Part shown: positions 8,189 through 16,820 of the stretch, in pieces | How positions within the stretch are numbered: position 1 is the first letter of the stretch | How the letters are laid out: each line of letters starts with the position of its first letter | Source of the DNA: Cupriavidus phytohabitans | GTDB lineage: Bacteria > Pseudomonadota > Gammaproteobacteria > Burkholderiales > Burkholderiaceae | Length of the DNA stretch: 64,000 nt | Direction: 5' to 3' | Assembly: GCF_000426345.1 (NCBI RefSeq) | Contig: NZ_AUFE01000029.1 | Location: forward strand, 1-64,000 | Program-made: the position numbers and the translations under genes | The notes under the pieces: generated by a model | The model's database searches: none | What the model saw: only the letters and a program-made list of their open reading frames with translations | Told to the model about the DNA's origin: nothing

Positions 8189-8884
8189 ATGGCATGCCAA
8201 GTTGTACGCCCTGCCGCCATGTTGTCCCGCATCCGTTCCGCGCCGCGAGGCCCGGACACCCACTTTCGCTCCCGTTCACGCCCTGGCCTGTACACCGGCC
8301 TGCGCTCGCGCGCGGCCGCCCTGCTGGTGATGCTGTGCGCCGCCACTGCTGCCGGCGCCGTGCCGGCGCGCGCGGTCGAGATGGAAGGGATCCGCTTCGA
8401 CGATGCCGCTCGCGTGGCCGGCAAGGAGCTGCAGCTCAACGGCACCGCACTGCGGGCGCGCTTCCTGACCAAGGGCTACGTGGCCGCGCTGTACCTGCAG
8501 GAAAAAGCCCGCAACGCGACCGTGGTACTCGGCACGCCCGGCGCCAAGCGGCTACAGTTGCGCATGCTGCGCGAGGCCGAGCCGCCTGCCTTTGCCCGCG
8601 CCATTCGCCAGGGCATTCGCGACAACCACAGCGAAGCGCAGGTGCAGGGCCTGGCCGCGCGGCTGGTGCAGTTCGAGCGCACCCTGGGCGAGGTCGGCAA
8701 CGCGCACAAGGGCGACGTGATCAACCTGGACTTTGCCCCGCAGACGGGCACTGTCATCGCCATCAACGGCACGCCGCGCGGCCGTCCGATCCCTGGCGAA
8801 GACTTCTACCAGGCCGTGCTGCGGGTGTTCCTGGGCGACCGTCCGGTCGACCCGGACGTCAAGCGCGGACTGCTCGGCGGCTGA
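8189..8884 (+). CDS. Secreted chalcone isomerase-like protein
   Basis: This 231-residue protein resembles the bacterial chalcone isomerase-like family, small exported proteins of uncertain role. A signal peptide is likely around residues 38-62 (SRAAALLVMLCAATAAGAVPARA). The mature part begins VEMEGIRFDD and contains GYVAALYLQEKA, ARAIRQGIRDNH and the C-terminal GEDFYQAVLRVFLGDRPVD. The start is uncertain: ATG 8189 has AGG 6 nt upstream, but ATG 8219 would give a more usual signal peptide length. A strong terminator follows. Confidence 0.75.
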   Translation: MACQVVRPAAMLSRIRSAPRGPDTHFRSRSRPGLYTGLRSRAAALLVMLCAATAAGAVPARAVEMEGIRFDDAARVAGKELQLNGTALRARFLTKGYVAALYLQEKARNATVVLGTPGAKRLQLRMLREAEPPAFARAIRQGIRDNHSEAQVQGLAARLVQFERTLGEVGNAHKGDVINLDFAPQTGTVIAINGTPRGRPIPGEDFYQAVLRVFLGDRPVDPDVKRGLLGG

Positions 8885-8888
8885 CAGA

Positions 8889-8913
8889 GGCTGCCCTCTG
8901 GTAGCCCTTTTTT
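8889..8913 (+). terminator. Rho-independent terminator after the chalcone isomerase-like gene
   Basis: GGCTGCC (8889-8895) pairs with GGTAGCC (8900-8906), with one G-U pair and a CTCT loop. The stem is followed by C and six Ts, 4 bp after the stop codon. Confidence 0.8.
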
Positions 8914-9009
8914 ACGCTGCCGCCGCCGTGCCTTCACCTGTGGCACCGCGACGGTTTCTTTGCTTCCGGGCAGCACCCTGCCCGGACATCTGACGGGAGA
9001 CATGATCTC

Positions 9010-9978
9010 ATGCAAGCTGGCAAACTCGCTCTGACCCTGGCCCTGGTCGCGGCCGCCACCACGGCGCACGCCCAGAGCTATCCGACCAAGCCGATCCGCC
9101 TGATTATTCCGTTCGCACCGGGCGGCACCACCGACATCGTCGGCCGCGGTGCCGCCGACCAGATGAGCCGCATCCTGGGCCAGCCGGTGGTCGTGGAAAA
9201 CCGCGCGGGCGGGGGCGGCTCGATCGGTGCGGACGCGATCGCCAAGGCGGCGCCGGACGGCTACACCATCGGCATCTCGACGGTGTCGACCATGGCCGTG
9301 AACCCGGCCTGCAACCCCAAGCTGTCGTACGACCCGATCAAGGACTTCAAGCCCATCACCAACCTGGCCAACGTGGCCAACGTGATCGCGGTCAACCCGA
9401 ACTTCCCGGCCAAGGACTACAAGACATTCCTGGCCGTGCTGAAGGCCAACCCGGGCAAGTATTCGTACGCGTCGTCGGGCACCTGCGGCTTCGGCCACAT
9501 GCTGGGCGAGCAGTTCAAGGTCTCGACCAAGACCTTCATGGTCCATATCCCGTACCGCGGCGCGGGCCCGGCGCTGAACGACGTGCTGGCCGGCCAGGTG
9601 CCGATCATGGTGGACAACCTGCCGTCGTCGATGCCCTACATCAAGGCCGGCAAGCTGCGCCCGCTGGTGGTTGCCTGGAACAAGCGCGTGGACTCGCTGC
9701 CGGACGTGCCGACCTTCGGCGAAATGGGCCTCAAGGAGCCGAACGACCCGGCCTGGTATGGCCTGGTGGCGCCGGCCGGCACGCCTGACGATGTCATCAA
9801 GAAGCTGAACGACGCCGCGGTCAAGGCACTGCAGGACAAGGGCTTCCAGGAGCGCCTGCGCGCCGCCGGCGCCGAGCCGTCGGGCAATACGCCGGCGCAG
9901 CACGCGGCCGAGATCAAGAAAGAGTTCGACAAGATGAAGAACCTGGTGAAGGTGCAGAACATCAAGCTGGAGCAGTAA
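9010..9978 (+). CDS. Bug-family (TctC-like) periplasmic binding protein
   Basis: This 322-residue exported solute-binding protein belongs to the tripartite tricarboxylate transporter receptor family, which is much expanded in Cupriavidus and Bordetella. The signal peptide is residues 1-21 (ending AHAQS). Family signatures are YPTKPIRLIIPFAPGGTTD at the mature N terminus, VVENRAGGGGSIGADAIAKA, and PYRGAGPALNDVLAGQVPIM in the centre. No TctA or TctB membrane gene is near, so it is an orphan receptor, as most Bug proteins are. Ligand unknown; family ligands include carboxylates and amino acids. Confidence 0.92.
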   Translation: MQAGKLALTLALVAAATTAHAQSYPTKPIRLIIPFAPGGTTDIVGRGAADQMSRILGQPVVVENRAGGGGSIGADAIAKAAPDGYTIGISTVSTMAVNPACNPKLSYDPIKDFKPITNLANVANVIAVNPNFPAKDYKTFLAVLKANPGKYSYASSGTCGFGHMLGEQFKVSTKTFMVHIPYRGAGPALNDVLAGQVPIMVDNLPSSMPYIKAGKLRPLVVAWNKRVDSLPDVPTFGEMGLKEPNDPAWYGLVAPAGTPDDVIKKLNDAAVKALQDKGFQERLRAAGAEPSGNTPAQHAAEIKKEFDKMKNLVKVQNIKLEQ

Positions 9979-10014
9979 TCCGGCTTGCAGCACCGGCTGC
10001 CATCGCACGCCACC

Positions 10015-10043
10015 AAAGGCCGCCTGCAAAGGCGGCCTTTTTT
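10015..10043 (+). terminator. Rho-independent terminator after the Bug gene
   Basis: AAAGGCCGCCT (10015-10025) and AGGCGGCCTTT (10030-10040) form a perfect 11-bp stem closed by a GCAA tetraloop and followed by Ts. The A-run on the 5' side could let it work in both directions. Confidence 0.93.
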
Positions 10044-10095
10044 CTTGCCAATGCAAAAAGCACTAAAATCCAGCATTCGCCCCAGTCAGACCGCC

Positions 10096-10587
10096 ATGCC
10101 AGCCACTTTCGATGCCATCCTCCCTGCCCCGTTCGGCAAGGTCGGCGTGCGCACGGACGGCTCCCGCATCCGGGCCATCGTGTACCTGCCCGGGCACGTC
10201 GAATCCCTCGCGCCGGCCGATGCGCAGGCGCGAGAGGTCGTGGCCCGGCTCGAAGCCCAGCTTGAGGCCTATTACGCCAACCCCGACGCGCACTTCGACC
10301 TGCCCCTCGCACCGGTGGGCAGCGAATTCCAGCAGCGCGTCTGGCAGGCCATCGCCACCGTGCCGCGCGGCGCCACCACCACCTACGGCACCATTGCCGG
10401 GGCCATCGGCGCGATGCCGCGTGCGGTAGGCCAGGCCTGCGGCCAGAACCCGTTCCCGATCGTGATCCCCTGCCATCGCGTGGTCTCGGCCCGCGGCATC
10501 GGCGGTTTCTCCCATCATGCCGAAGATGGTTTCCACCTCGACGTCAAACGCTGGCTGCTGCGTCATGAAGGCGCCATGCTGATATGA
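10096..10587 (+). CDS. ogt: Methylated-DNA--protein-cysteine methyltransferase
   Basis: This 163-residue suicide repair protein transfers the alkyl group from O6-alkylguanine to its own cysteine. The active site PCHRVV places the acceptor Cys at residue 126. The helix-turn-helix region FQQRVWQAIATVPRGATTTYG, which flips the base, precedes it. QACGQNPFPIVIPCHRV is the usual family block. The length fits the Ogt/MGMT class without an AdaA domain. The start at MPATFD follows a terminator; the stop overlaps the xerD start (ATGA), so the two are translationally coupled. Confidence 0.93.
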   Translation: MPATFDAILPAPFGKVGVRTDGSRIRAIVYLPGHVESLAPADAQAREVVARLEAQLEAYYANPDAHFDLPLAPVGSEFQQRVWQAIATVPRGATTTYGTIAGAIGAMPRAVGQACGQNPFPIVIPCHRVVSARGIGGFSHHAEDGFHLDVKRWLLRHEGAMLI

Positions 10588-11540
10588 GCCCGGTATCACG
10601 AGCGGTAGCGGCGGACATGCCGCCAGAGCTTGCCACGGCTCCCAGCGATGCCGACGCGGCGCTGGTCGGGCGCTTCTGCGATGCGCTGTGGCTGGAAGAC
10701 GGCCTGTCGCAGAACACCATCGACGCCTACCGCCGCGACCTGACCCTGCTGGCGCGCTGGCTGCGCCACGAAGGCCGTGGCGAGCTGCCGGGCGTGGACG
10801 ACAGCGTGCTGTCGGCCTACTTCAACGCACGCCATACGCAGACGCGCGCGTCGTCGGCCAACCGCCGGCTGGCGGTGTTCCGCCGCTTCTACCAGTGGGC
10901 GCTGCGCGAGCACGTGGTCGAGGCCGATCCCTGCCTGCTGCTGCGCCCCGCCAAGCAGCCGCCGCGCTACCCCAAGACACTGACCGAGGCGCAGGTCGAC
11001 GCGCTGCTGGAAGCGCCCGACACCAGCACGCCGCTGGGCCTGCGCGACCGCACCATGCTGGAGCTGATGTACGCCAGCGGCCTGCGCGTGTCCGAGCTGA
11101 CGCAGATGAAGACCGTCGAGATCGGCCTGAACGAGGGCGTGGCGCGCGTGGTCGGCGGCAAGGGCGACAAGGAACGGCTGGTCCCGTTCGGCCAGCAGGC
11201 CGCCGACTGGCTGCGCCGCTACCTCGCCAGCGCCCGTCCCGTGCTGCTGGCAGGGCGCGCCTGCGACGCGCTGTTCGTCACGCAGCGCGGCGAAGGCATG
11301 ACGCGGCAGGCGTTCTGGCATCTGATCAAGCGCCACGCGCGCGATGCCGGCGTGCACGCGCCGCTGTCGCCGCATACGCTGCGGCACGCCTTTGCCACGC
11401 ACCTGCTCAACCACGGCGCCGACCTGCGCGTGGTGCAGCTGCTGCTCGGCCACGCCGATATCTCCACCACGCAGATCTACACCCACGTCGCGCGCGAGCG
11501 CCTGCGCGAGCTGCACCAGCAGCACCATCCGCGCGGCTGA
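10584..11540 (+). CDS. xerD: Site-specific tyrosine recombinase XerD
   Basis: This 318-residue recombinase, with XerC, resolves chromosome dimers at dif. The N-terminal SAM-like core-binding domain covers about residues 25-115 and the catalytic domain about 130-310. Catalytic residues are visible: Arg in SGLRVSELT (about 167), HTLRH (His about 264, Arg about 267), GHADIST His (about 290) and the Tyr nucleophile in IYTHV (about 299). It carries about 20 residues before the conserved N terminus. It overlaps ogt by 4 bp and precedes ybaK by 24 bp. Confidence 0.94.
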   Translation: MSPVSRAVAADMPPELATAPSDADAALVGRFCDALWLEDGLSQNTIDAYRRDLTLLARWLRHEGRGELPGVDDSVLSAYFNARHTQTRASSANRRLAVFRRFYQWALREHVVEADPCLLLRPAKQPPRYPKTLTEAQVDALLEAPDTSTPLGLRDRTMLELMYASGLRVSELTQMKTVEIGLNEGVARVVGGKGDKERLVPFGQQAADWLRRYLASARPVLLAGRACDALFVTQRGEGMTRQAFWHLIKRHARDAGVHAPLSPHTLRHAFATHLLNHGADLRVVQLLLGHADISTTQIYTHVARERLRELHQQHHPRG

Positions 11541-11564
11541 GCGGCACCGAGCGACCCCATCGCC

Positions 11565-12056
11565 ATGAGCAAGAACAAGCACGTCTCCGAAACCCCTGCC
11601 ACCCAGTTCCTGCGCAAGCAAGGCGTGGCCTTCGGCGAACACCCCTATGAATACGTCGAGCATGGCGGCACCGGAGAATCGGCGCGCCAGCTCGGCGTTC
11701 CCCAGCACGACGTGGTCAAGACCCTGATCATGGAAGACGATCGCGCGCAGCCGCTGGTGGTGCTGATGCACGGCGACTGCTCGGTCTCGACCAAGAACCT
11801 GGCGCGCCAGACCGGGCGCAAGAGCGTGCAGCCGTGCAAGCCGGAAGTGGCGCAGCGCCACAGCGGCTACCTGGTCGGCGGCACCTCGCCGTTCGGCACG
11901 CGCAAGCGCATGCCGGTGTATGTGGAAGCCACGGTGCTGGAGCTGGAGCGCATCTACATCAACGGCGGGCGGCGCGGTTATCTCGTCAGCCTGGACCCGA
12001 AGCTGCTGCCGGGACTGGTGGATGCACACCCGGTCCAGTGCGCACTGCCTGACTGA
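11565..12056 (+). CDS. ybaK: Cys-tRNA(Pro)/Cys-tRNA(Cys) deacylase YbaK
   Basis: This 163-residue editing enzyme hydrolyses mischarged Cys-tRNA(Pro) in trans. It has the YbaK/ProX fold with VVKTLIMEDD, the catalytic-loop Lys in STKNLARQTG, and YLVGGTSPFGTRKRMPVYVE, the family signature. Length is typical. It lies in the ogt-xerD-ybaK-plsY rightward run with no obvious terminator between xerD and ybaK. Confidence 0.94.
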   Translation: MSKNKHVSETPATQFLRKQGVAFGEHPYEYVEHGGTGESARQLGVPQHDVVKTLIMEDDRAQPLVVLMHGDCSVSTKNLARQTGRKSVQPCKPEVAQRHSGYLVGGTSPFGTRKRMPVYVEATVLELERIYINGGRRGYLVSLDPKLLPGLVDAHPVQCALPD

Positions 12057-12191
12057 GGCACCGGCCAGGCGCCGCAGCCGCCACCTGGCACCACGCGCAT
12101 AGCCGCCACCCATGCCAATCCGGGAAGTCACGCACGTGGTGAAGGCGCCGCCGCGCTACAATCCCGCCAGCTTGAAAACACCCCACTGCAC

Positions 12192-12800
12192 ATGGCCAAC
12201 CTGCTATTCGCCCTCGCCGCCTACCTGATCGGCTCGATTTCCTTTGCTGTTGTCGTCAGCAAGCTGATGGGGCTGCCGGACCCGCATTCGTACGGATCGG
12301 GCAATCCGGGGGCGACCAATGTGCTGCGCACCGGCAGCAAGAAGGCCGCGATCCTGACGCTGATCGGCGATGCGCTGAAGGGCTGGCTGGCGGTGTGGCT
12401 GGCGGCGCGCTTCGGCCCCGCCTACGGGTTGAATGAAACCGGCCTGGCCATGGTGGCGCTGGCGGTATTCCTCGGCCACCTGTTCCCGGTGTACCACCGC
12501 TTTGCCGGCGGCAAGGGCGTGGCCACGGCGGCCGGTATCCTGCTGGCGATCGACCCGATCCTGGGGCTGGGCACGCTGGCCACCTGGCTGATCATTGCGT
12601 TCTTCTTCCGCTATTCGTCGCTGGCGGCGCTGGTATCAGCGATCTTCGCGCCGTTCTTTTATGTGCTGATGAATGGCGTGGATGTGATGACTGGTGCCAT
12701 CTTCGCGATCAGCGTGCTGCTGATCGCGCGGCATCGGCAGAATATTGCCAAGCTGCTGGCCGGCAAGGAAAGCCGGATCGGGGACAAGAAGAAGGTCTGA
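12192..12800 (+). CDS. plsY: Acyl-phosphate:glycerol-3-phosphate acyltransferase PlsY
   Basis: This 202-residue inner membrane enzyme makes lysophosphatidic acid from acyl-phosphate and glycerol-3-phosphate, the first acylation in phospholipid synthesis. It has five hydrophobic segments and the three PlsY motifs: SYGSGNPGATNVLRTGSKK near residue 34, GDALKGWLAV near 58, and GHLFPVYHRFAGGKGVATA near 95. The C terminus is short and charged (GKESRIGDKKKV), as usual. Confidence 0.96.
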   Translation: MANLLFALAAYLIGSISFAVVVSKLMGLPDPHSYGSGNPGATNVLRTGSKKAAILTLIGDALKGWLAVWLAARFGPAYGLNETGLAMVALAVFLGHLFPVYHRFAGGKGVATAAGILLAIDPILGLGTLATWLIIAFFFRYSSLAALVSAIFAPFFYVLMNGVDVMTGAIFAISVLLIARHRQNIAKLLAGKESRIGDKKKV

Positions 12801-12867
12801 GCGGGTTGCGTTGCCAGCGCCGGCGTCCGGCGCGCTTTCCGCGGTCGGGCATCTGGCCGCGGCGAGC

Positions 12868-12897
12868 GCAAGCCACCGCAAGCCACCACAAGCCACC
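12868..12897. repeat. 10-bp tandem repeat, three units, at the end of the histidine kinase gene
   Basis: GCAAGCCACC is present twice exactly and once as ACAAGCCACC, directly 3' of the kinase stop codon (12900-12902 on the minus strand). It is one of several short tandem repeats at gene ends in this window. Confidence 0.85.
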
Positions 12898-12899
12898 CC

Positions 12900-14168
12900 T
12901 CAGACCGCGCCCCCAAACGCCATCTCGACCCGGAACCCACCCCCGTCAGCATTGACCAGGTTGAGCTTGCCCCCAGCCTGCCGCACCAGCCGATCCACAA
13001 TCGCCAGCCCCAGCCCGGAATGCGCATTCCCGCCACGCGCCGGGTCCAGCCGCACGAACGGCAACGTAACCCGTTCCTTGTCCTCTTCGGGAATCCCCAC
13101 CCCCTGGTCTTCCACCACCAGCAAATAACCATCAGCCGTCCGCGTCGTGGCGATACACACCGGCGGCTTGCCATAGGCATAAGCATTGTCAACAAGGTTC
13201 CCGATGATCCGGTCCAGCTGCGTGGCAATCATCCGGAACCCGTCCCCCGCGCCCAGCGACAACACCACCTGCCGCTCCTGCTCGGCCAGCGAAGCCGCCA
13301 GTTCATTGACCCGCCGGTCCACCGGCACCGGCCGTGCCGTCGATTCACTGGTCTGCGCGAAACTCAGAAACTGCTCCACAATCGCCTGCATCGAATCGAC
13401 GTCGCGGGTAACCCCCGCTGCAGCCTTGGGATCGGACAGCATCTCCGCGCGCAACCGCAGCCGCGCCAGCGGCGTCTTCAGGTCATGCGCGATGCCCGCC
13501 AGCATCGTATTGCGCTCCTGGTCGATGCGTGCGAGGTCCGCCACCATGCGGTTGAAGCGCTCGATCAACTGCCGCAACTCATGCGGCCCGCGTTCGCGCA
13601 AAGGCGGCACCGCGCGCTGGCGCGACAGCAACTCGGCCGCATTGGCCATGTCCCGCACCGGCCGCTGCAGCTGCCACGCGATCAGCAGTGCAAACACGAT
13701 CGCCACGCCCACCACCAGCATCACGCCGGGCACCAGACGGTTGTCCGGCGGCGGGTTGTGAACCCAGAGAATCGGCATCGCTATCCAGTCGTCGCGGCTC
13801 GGCAGCTTGATCCAGATGCGCGGCGTGGTCTCGTCCTCGAGCCGGACCTCGGTGCCCGGCGGCAGCCGCGAAATGAACTGTTCGACCAGCCGGCGCGAGC
13901 GGCCGCCCTTGGGCGCGGTGGCGTGCTCATCGGCGCTGGCGGTATCGGCGGTCTCCACCAGGCTGGGCAGCTTCGCCGGCGGGCGCGCATCGAGGGCGCG
14001 CTCGATGCTGTCGAGCTGGAACAGCATCTGCTCCACGGAATAGTCGACCTGCTGCTGGCGCCGGTCCATGCGCAGGATGGCCAGCCACGAGAAATGGCTG
14101 ATCACGAGCACGGCCGCGATCAGCAAGGCAATGCGGCCGAACAGGGTGTCGATACGTCGCAACTTCAT
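12900..14168 (-). CDS. envZ: Sensor histidine kinase, EnvZ type
   Basis: This 422-residue inner membrane kinase has a first transmembrane helix at about residues 12-32, a periplasmic loop to about 150, a second helix about 158-178 (VPGVMLVVGVAIVFALLIAW), and a HAMP domain. The phospho-acceptor His is about 228 in AGIAHDLKTPLARLR. The ATPase domain contains NLVDNAYAYG, VEDQGVGIPEEDKERV and HSGLGLAIVDRLV. It follows the response regulator gene by 66 bp and forms a pair with it. The signal is unknown. The pair sits divergent to an mdtABC-like efflux operon, so a BaeSR-like link with efflux is possible; the symbol reflects domain type, not proven orthology. Confidence 0.88.
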   Translation of the reverse strand: MKLRRIDTLFGRIALLIAAVLVISHFSWLAILRMDRRQQQVDYSVEQMLFQLDSIERALDARPPAKLPSLVETADTASADEHATAPKGGRSRRLVEQFISRLPPGTEVRLEDETTPRIWIKLPSRDDWIAMPILWVHNPPPDNRLVPGVMLVVGVAIVFALLIAWQLQRPVRDMANAAELLSRQRAVPPLRERGPHELRQLIERFNRMVADLARIDQERNTMLAGIAHDLKTPLARLRLRAEMLSDPKAAAGVTRDVDSMQAIVEQFLSFAQTSESTARPVPVDRRVNELAASLAEQERQVVLSLGAGDGFRMIATQLDRIIGNLVDNAYAYGKPPVCIATTRTADGYLLVVEDQGVGIPEEDKERVTLPFVRLDPARGGNAHSGLGLAIVDRLVRQAGGKLNLVNADGGGFRVEMAFGGAV

Positions 14169-14234
14169 CGGGAAGCAGGCTCGGGTGGCACGCGGCGGCA
14201 CGTCAGGCGGTAAAACGGCCGGCCGCCGCTGGCT

Positions 14235-14978
14235 TTAATCGGAAAGCACGGCGGGAATCTCTTCCGCTTCGTCGGGCACGAAGGTGTAGCCGCGGCCGCG
14301 CACGGTCTGGATATAGCGCGGGCGCTGCGCGTCTTCGTCCAGCAGGCGGCGCAGGCGCCAGATCTGCACGTCGATGCCGCGGTCGCTGATGCCGCTGGCG
14401 CTGCCGTACATCAGCTCGACGATGCGCTCGCGCGACAGCACTTCAAGCGGATGCATCAGCAGCAGCTTGAGCAGCGCGAATTCGGTATCGCTGATCGACA
14501 GCGGCTGGCCGGCGCGAATCAGCGTGCGCTGGCGGAAATTGACGCGGAACGGGCCGAACGCGACCGATTCGCGGTCCTCGGGCGCCGCGGCGGGGCGGGC
14601 CAGCTTGCGGCGCAGCACGGCGTTGATGCGCGCCAGCAGCTCGCGCGGCGAGAAGGGCTTGCCGAGGTAGTCGTCGGCGCCGATCTCCAGGCCGACGATG
14701 CGGTCGATCTCGTCGCTGCGGGCCGTGAGCAGGATCACCGGGATGTCGTCGTTCTTGGCGCGCAGGTTGCGCAGCGCGGTCAGGCCGTCGACCTTGGGCA
14801 TCATCAGGTCGAGCACGATCAGCGCCGGCCGTTCGCGCTCCAGGCGCGCCTGCAGGCCGTCGCCGTCATGCAGTACCGAGACGGCAAACCCCTGCTGGGT
14901 CAGGTACTCGCGCAGCAGGTCGCGGAGTTCGGGATCGTCGTCGACAACGAGGATCTGGGTAGGCTGGTTCGTTCGCAT
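14235..14978 (-). CDS. ompR: Response regulator, OmpR family
   Basis: This 247-residue two-domain regulator has a receiver domain (residues 8-120) with acidic pocket VVDDD, phospho-acceptor Asp57 in LIVLDLMMP and the conserved Lys in LGKPFSPREL. A winged-helix Trans_reg_C domain follows (about 145-240, ending QTVRGRGYTFVPD). The start was set at MRTNQPTQ; a start at 15011 would add 11 residues. It is the partner of the downstream kinase. The intergenic region to the mdtA-like gene contains GTTACA/TGTAAT-like blocks that could be its own binding sites. Confidence 0.9.
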   Translation of the reverse strand: MRTNQPTQILVVDDDPELRDLLREYLTQQGFAVSVLHDGDGLQARLERERPALIVLDLMMPKVDGLTALRNLRAKNDDIPVILLTARSDEIDRIVGLEIGADDYLGKPFSPRELLARINAVLRRKLARPAAAPEDRESVAFGPFRVNFRQRTLIRAGQPLSISDTEFALLKLLLMHPLEVLSRERIVELMYGSASGISDRGIDVQIWRLRRLLDEDAQRPRYIQTVRGRGYTFVPDEAEEIPAVLSD

Positions 14979-15329
14979 AGGCACATGATAGTCAGCCCGG
15001 GCGGCGCACATGCCGGATCGGCCGGGCGGTTTTGTTTCCGGAGGTTACACCTGGGGCGCTGGTAATCCTCTGTAATAAAAGCGCCGGGCGCCGAAATACG
15101 GGCGTCCGCACCCGCACATTATCCTTGCCGCATGACTTGCCATCGGCGCCGCCCATGCGCGCCGCACGGCACTTGCCGGCACGCCGGCGGCCCTTGGGCG
15201 CCCCGCCCCCGCGGCCGGCCGGCGCCCTTTGCGTTGCGGCATACTGCTGTGCTGCATCGTCACTTGCCGGCAGCACTTGCCGGCAGAACACCGCGGCGCG
15301 CCGGGCGCGCCGTACCCAGGATTGCGGAC
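14979..15329. promoter_or_regulatory. Shared control region between the two-component genes and the efflux operon
   Basis: This 351-bp gap separates divergent ompR and mdtA-like starts, so both promoters lie here. GTTACA at 15044-15049 and TGTAAT at 15071-15076 flank GGTAATC at 15061-15067, an OmpR-family-like cluster. The 12-mer CACTTGCCGGCA occurs exactly three times (15170-15181, 15261-15272, 15274-15285), the last two in tandem with a 13-bp period. I see no coding frame with support. Confidence 0.5.
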
Positions 15330-16811
15330 ATGTCCAACCCCGAACAAGGCCAACCTAACCCTTCCCCGTCCCCGTCTTCCCGACCGCCCCTGCCGCCCGG
15401 CGGCACTCCACCGCGCAGGAACCGGCGCCGGCTGTATGCCGGGCTGCTGGTGCTGCTGCTGGCCGGGGGCGGCTGGTACTGGTATGCGCACCGCGGGGAT
15501 GCCACCAAAGGCACCGCAGGCGGCCCGGGTGGCGCCAGCAGACCCGGTGCAGGCGGCCCGAGCGGAGGCGCCGGCATGCCGCGCTCGCCGGTGGTGGTCG
15601 CCACCGTGGCCCAGCGCGACATGGACGTGGTCCTGAACGGGCTGGGCAACGTGACCCCGGTCTCGAACGTGACCGTGCGCGCGCAGGTTTCCGGCCCGCT
15701 GCTGAAGGTGCTGTTCAAGGAAGGCCAGATGGTCAAGTCCGGCGACGTGCTGGCCGAGATCGACCCGCGCCCGTTCCAGGCCGCGCTCGACCAGGCCGTG
15801 GGCCAGCTGGCGCGCGACCAGGCGCTGCTGCAGAACGCGAAGCTGGACCAGCAGCGCTACCGCACCCTGCTGGGGCAGGATTCCATTGCCAAGCAGCAGG
15901 TCGATACCCAGGACGCGCTGGTGCGCCAGTACGAAGGCGTGGTCAAGACCGACCAGGGCAACGTCGCCAATGCACGCCTGCAGCTGGGCTACACCCGGAT
16001 CGTGGCGCCGGTGTCCGGCCGCATCGGCCTGCGCCAGGTGGATCCGGGCAATATCGTCAACACCAGCGACACCAACGGCATCGCGCTGATCACGCAGATC
16101 CAGCCGATCGCCGTGATGTACACCATCCCCGAAGACAACCTGCCGTCGGTGCTGAAGAAGCTCAACGCCGGCGAAAAGCTGCCGGTGCAGGCGTGGGATC
16201 GCCAGGTGCGCAACCAGCTTGGCGAAGGCGAGCTGCTGACCACCGACAACCAGATCGACACCACCACCGGCACCGTCAAGCTCAAGGCGGTCTTCCCCAA
16301 TGCCGACGGCATGCTGTTCCCGAACCAGTTCGTCAACGTGCGCACGCGCGTGGACACGCTCAGGGATGCCACCGTGATCCCGGTGGCGGCGATCCAGCGC
16401 GGCCAGCAGGGCACCTTTGTCTACACCGTGGACGACGCCAGCAAGGTCAAGGTGCAGGTGATCACGCTCGGGCCCGGCGATGGCAGCCGCAATGCCGTGC
16501 TCAAGGGCCTGGAGCCCGGCCAGCGCGTGGTGGTGGATGGCGCCGACCGGCTCAAGGAAGGCATGACAGTGGAAGCGGTCGACCCGGCCGCGCGTGCCGC
16601 GGCGACGGTGCCGGCCAGCCAGCCGCGCGGGCGCGGCCGGCGCAACCGCGATGGCGCGGGCTGGGGCGGTGCCAGCGCGCCGCGCGGCGATGCCAGTGGC
16701 GCGGCGGCCAGCGGTGCATCCGGCGTGGCGGGGGAACAGCGCCGCCATCGTGAAGGCGACGCCAGTGCCCCGGTTGCCGAAGGCCAGCGCCGCCAGCCGC
16801 CGCAGCAGTAA
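15330..16811 (+). CDS. mdtA: RND efflux membrane fusion protein, MdtA type
   Basis: This 493-residue periplasmic adaptor is anchored by one N-terminal helix (residues about 34-50, LYAGLLVLLLAGGGWYWYA). It joins the RND pumps to the outer membrane channel. The lipoyl half-motifs (VRAQVSGPLLKVLFKEGQMV and YTRIVAPVSGRIGLRQVDPG) bracket a coiled hairpin, with beta-barrel and membrane-proximal domains after it. A Gly/Pro/Ser-rich linker (about 52-85) and a low-complexity Arg/Gly/Ala tail (about 425-493) are longer than usual. The ATG at 15330 excludes an upstream in-frame stretch in the shared promoter. First gene of a four-gene efflux operon. Confidence 0.92.
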   Translation: MSNPEQGQPNPSPSPSSRPPLPPGGTPPRRNRRRLYAGLLVLLLAGGGWYWYAHRGDATKGTAGGPGGASRPGAGGPSGGAGMPRSPVVVATVAQRDMDVVLNGLGNVTPVSNVTVRAQVSGPLLKVLFKEGQMVKSGDVLAEIDPRPFQAALDQAVGQLARDQALLQNAKLDQQRYRTLLGQDSIAKQQVDTQDALVRQYEGVVKTDQGNVANARLQLGYTRIVAPVSGRIGLRQVDPGNIVNTSDTNGIALITQIQPIAVMYTIPEDNLPSVLKKLNAGEKLPVQAWDRQVRNQLGEGELLTTDNQIDTTTGTVKLKAVFPNADGMLFPNQFVNVRTRVDTLRDATVIPVAAIQRGQQGTFVYTVDDASKVKVQVITLGPGDGSRNAVLKGLEPGQRVVVDGADRLKEGMTVEAVDPAARAAATVPASQPRGRGRRNRDGAGWGGASAPRGDASGAAASGASGVAGEQRRHREGDASAPVAEGQRRQPPQQ

Positions 16812-16820
16812 GGACCGCGC

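Noticed and set aside
9010..9978. Tripartite tricarboxylate transporter operon
   Set aside because: Only the receptor is present; no TctA or TctB gene is near either Bug gene.
10584..11540. XerD-like gene as a mobile element integrase
   Set aside because: Sequence and place in a housekeeping run fit chromosomal XerD; no element surrounds it.
15132..15329. N-terminal extension of the mdtA-like gene
   Set aside because: Low-complexity Arg/Pro/Cys sequence in the shared promoter; the conserved gene starts at 15330.
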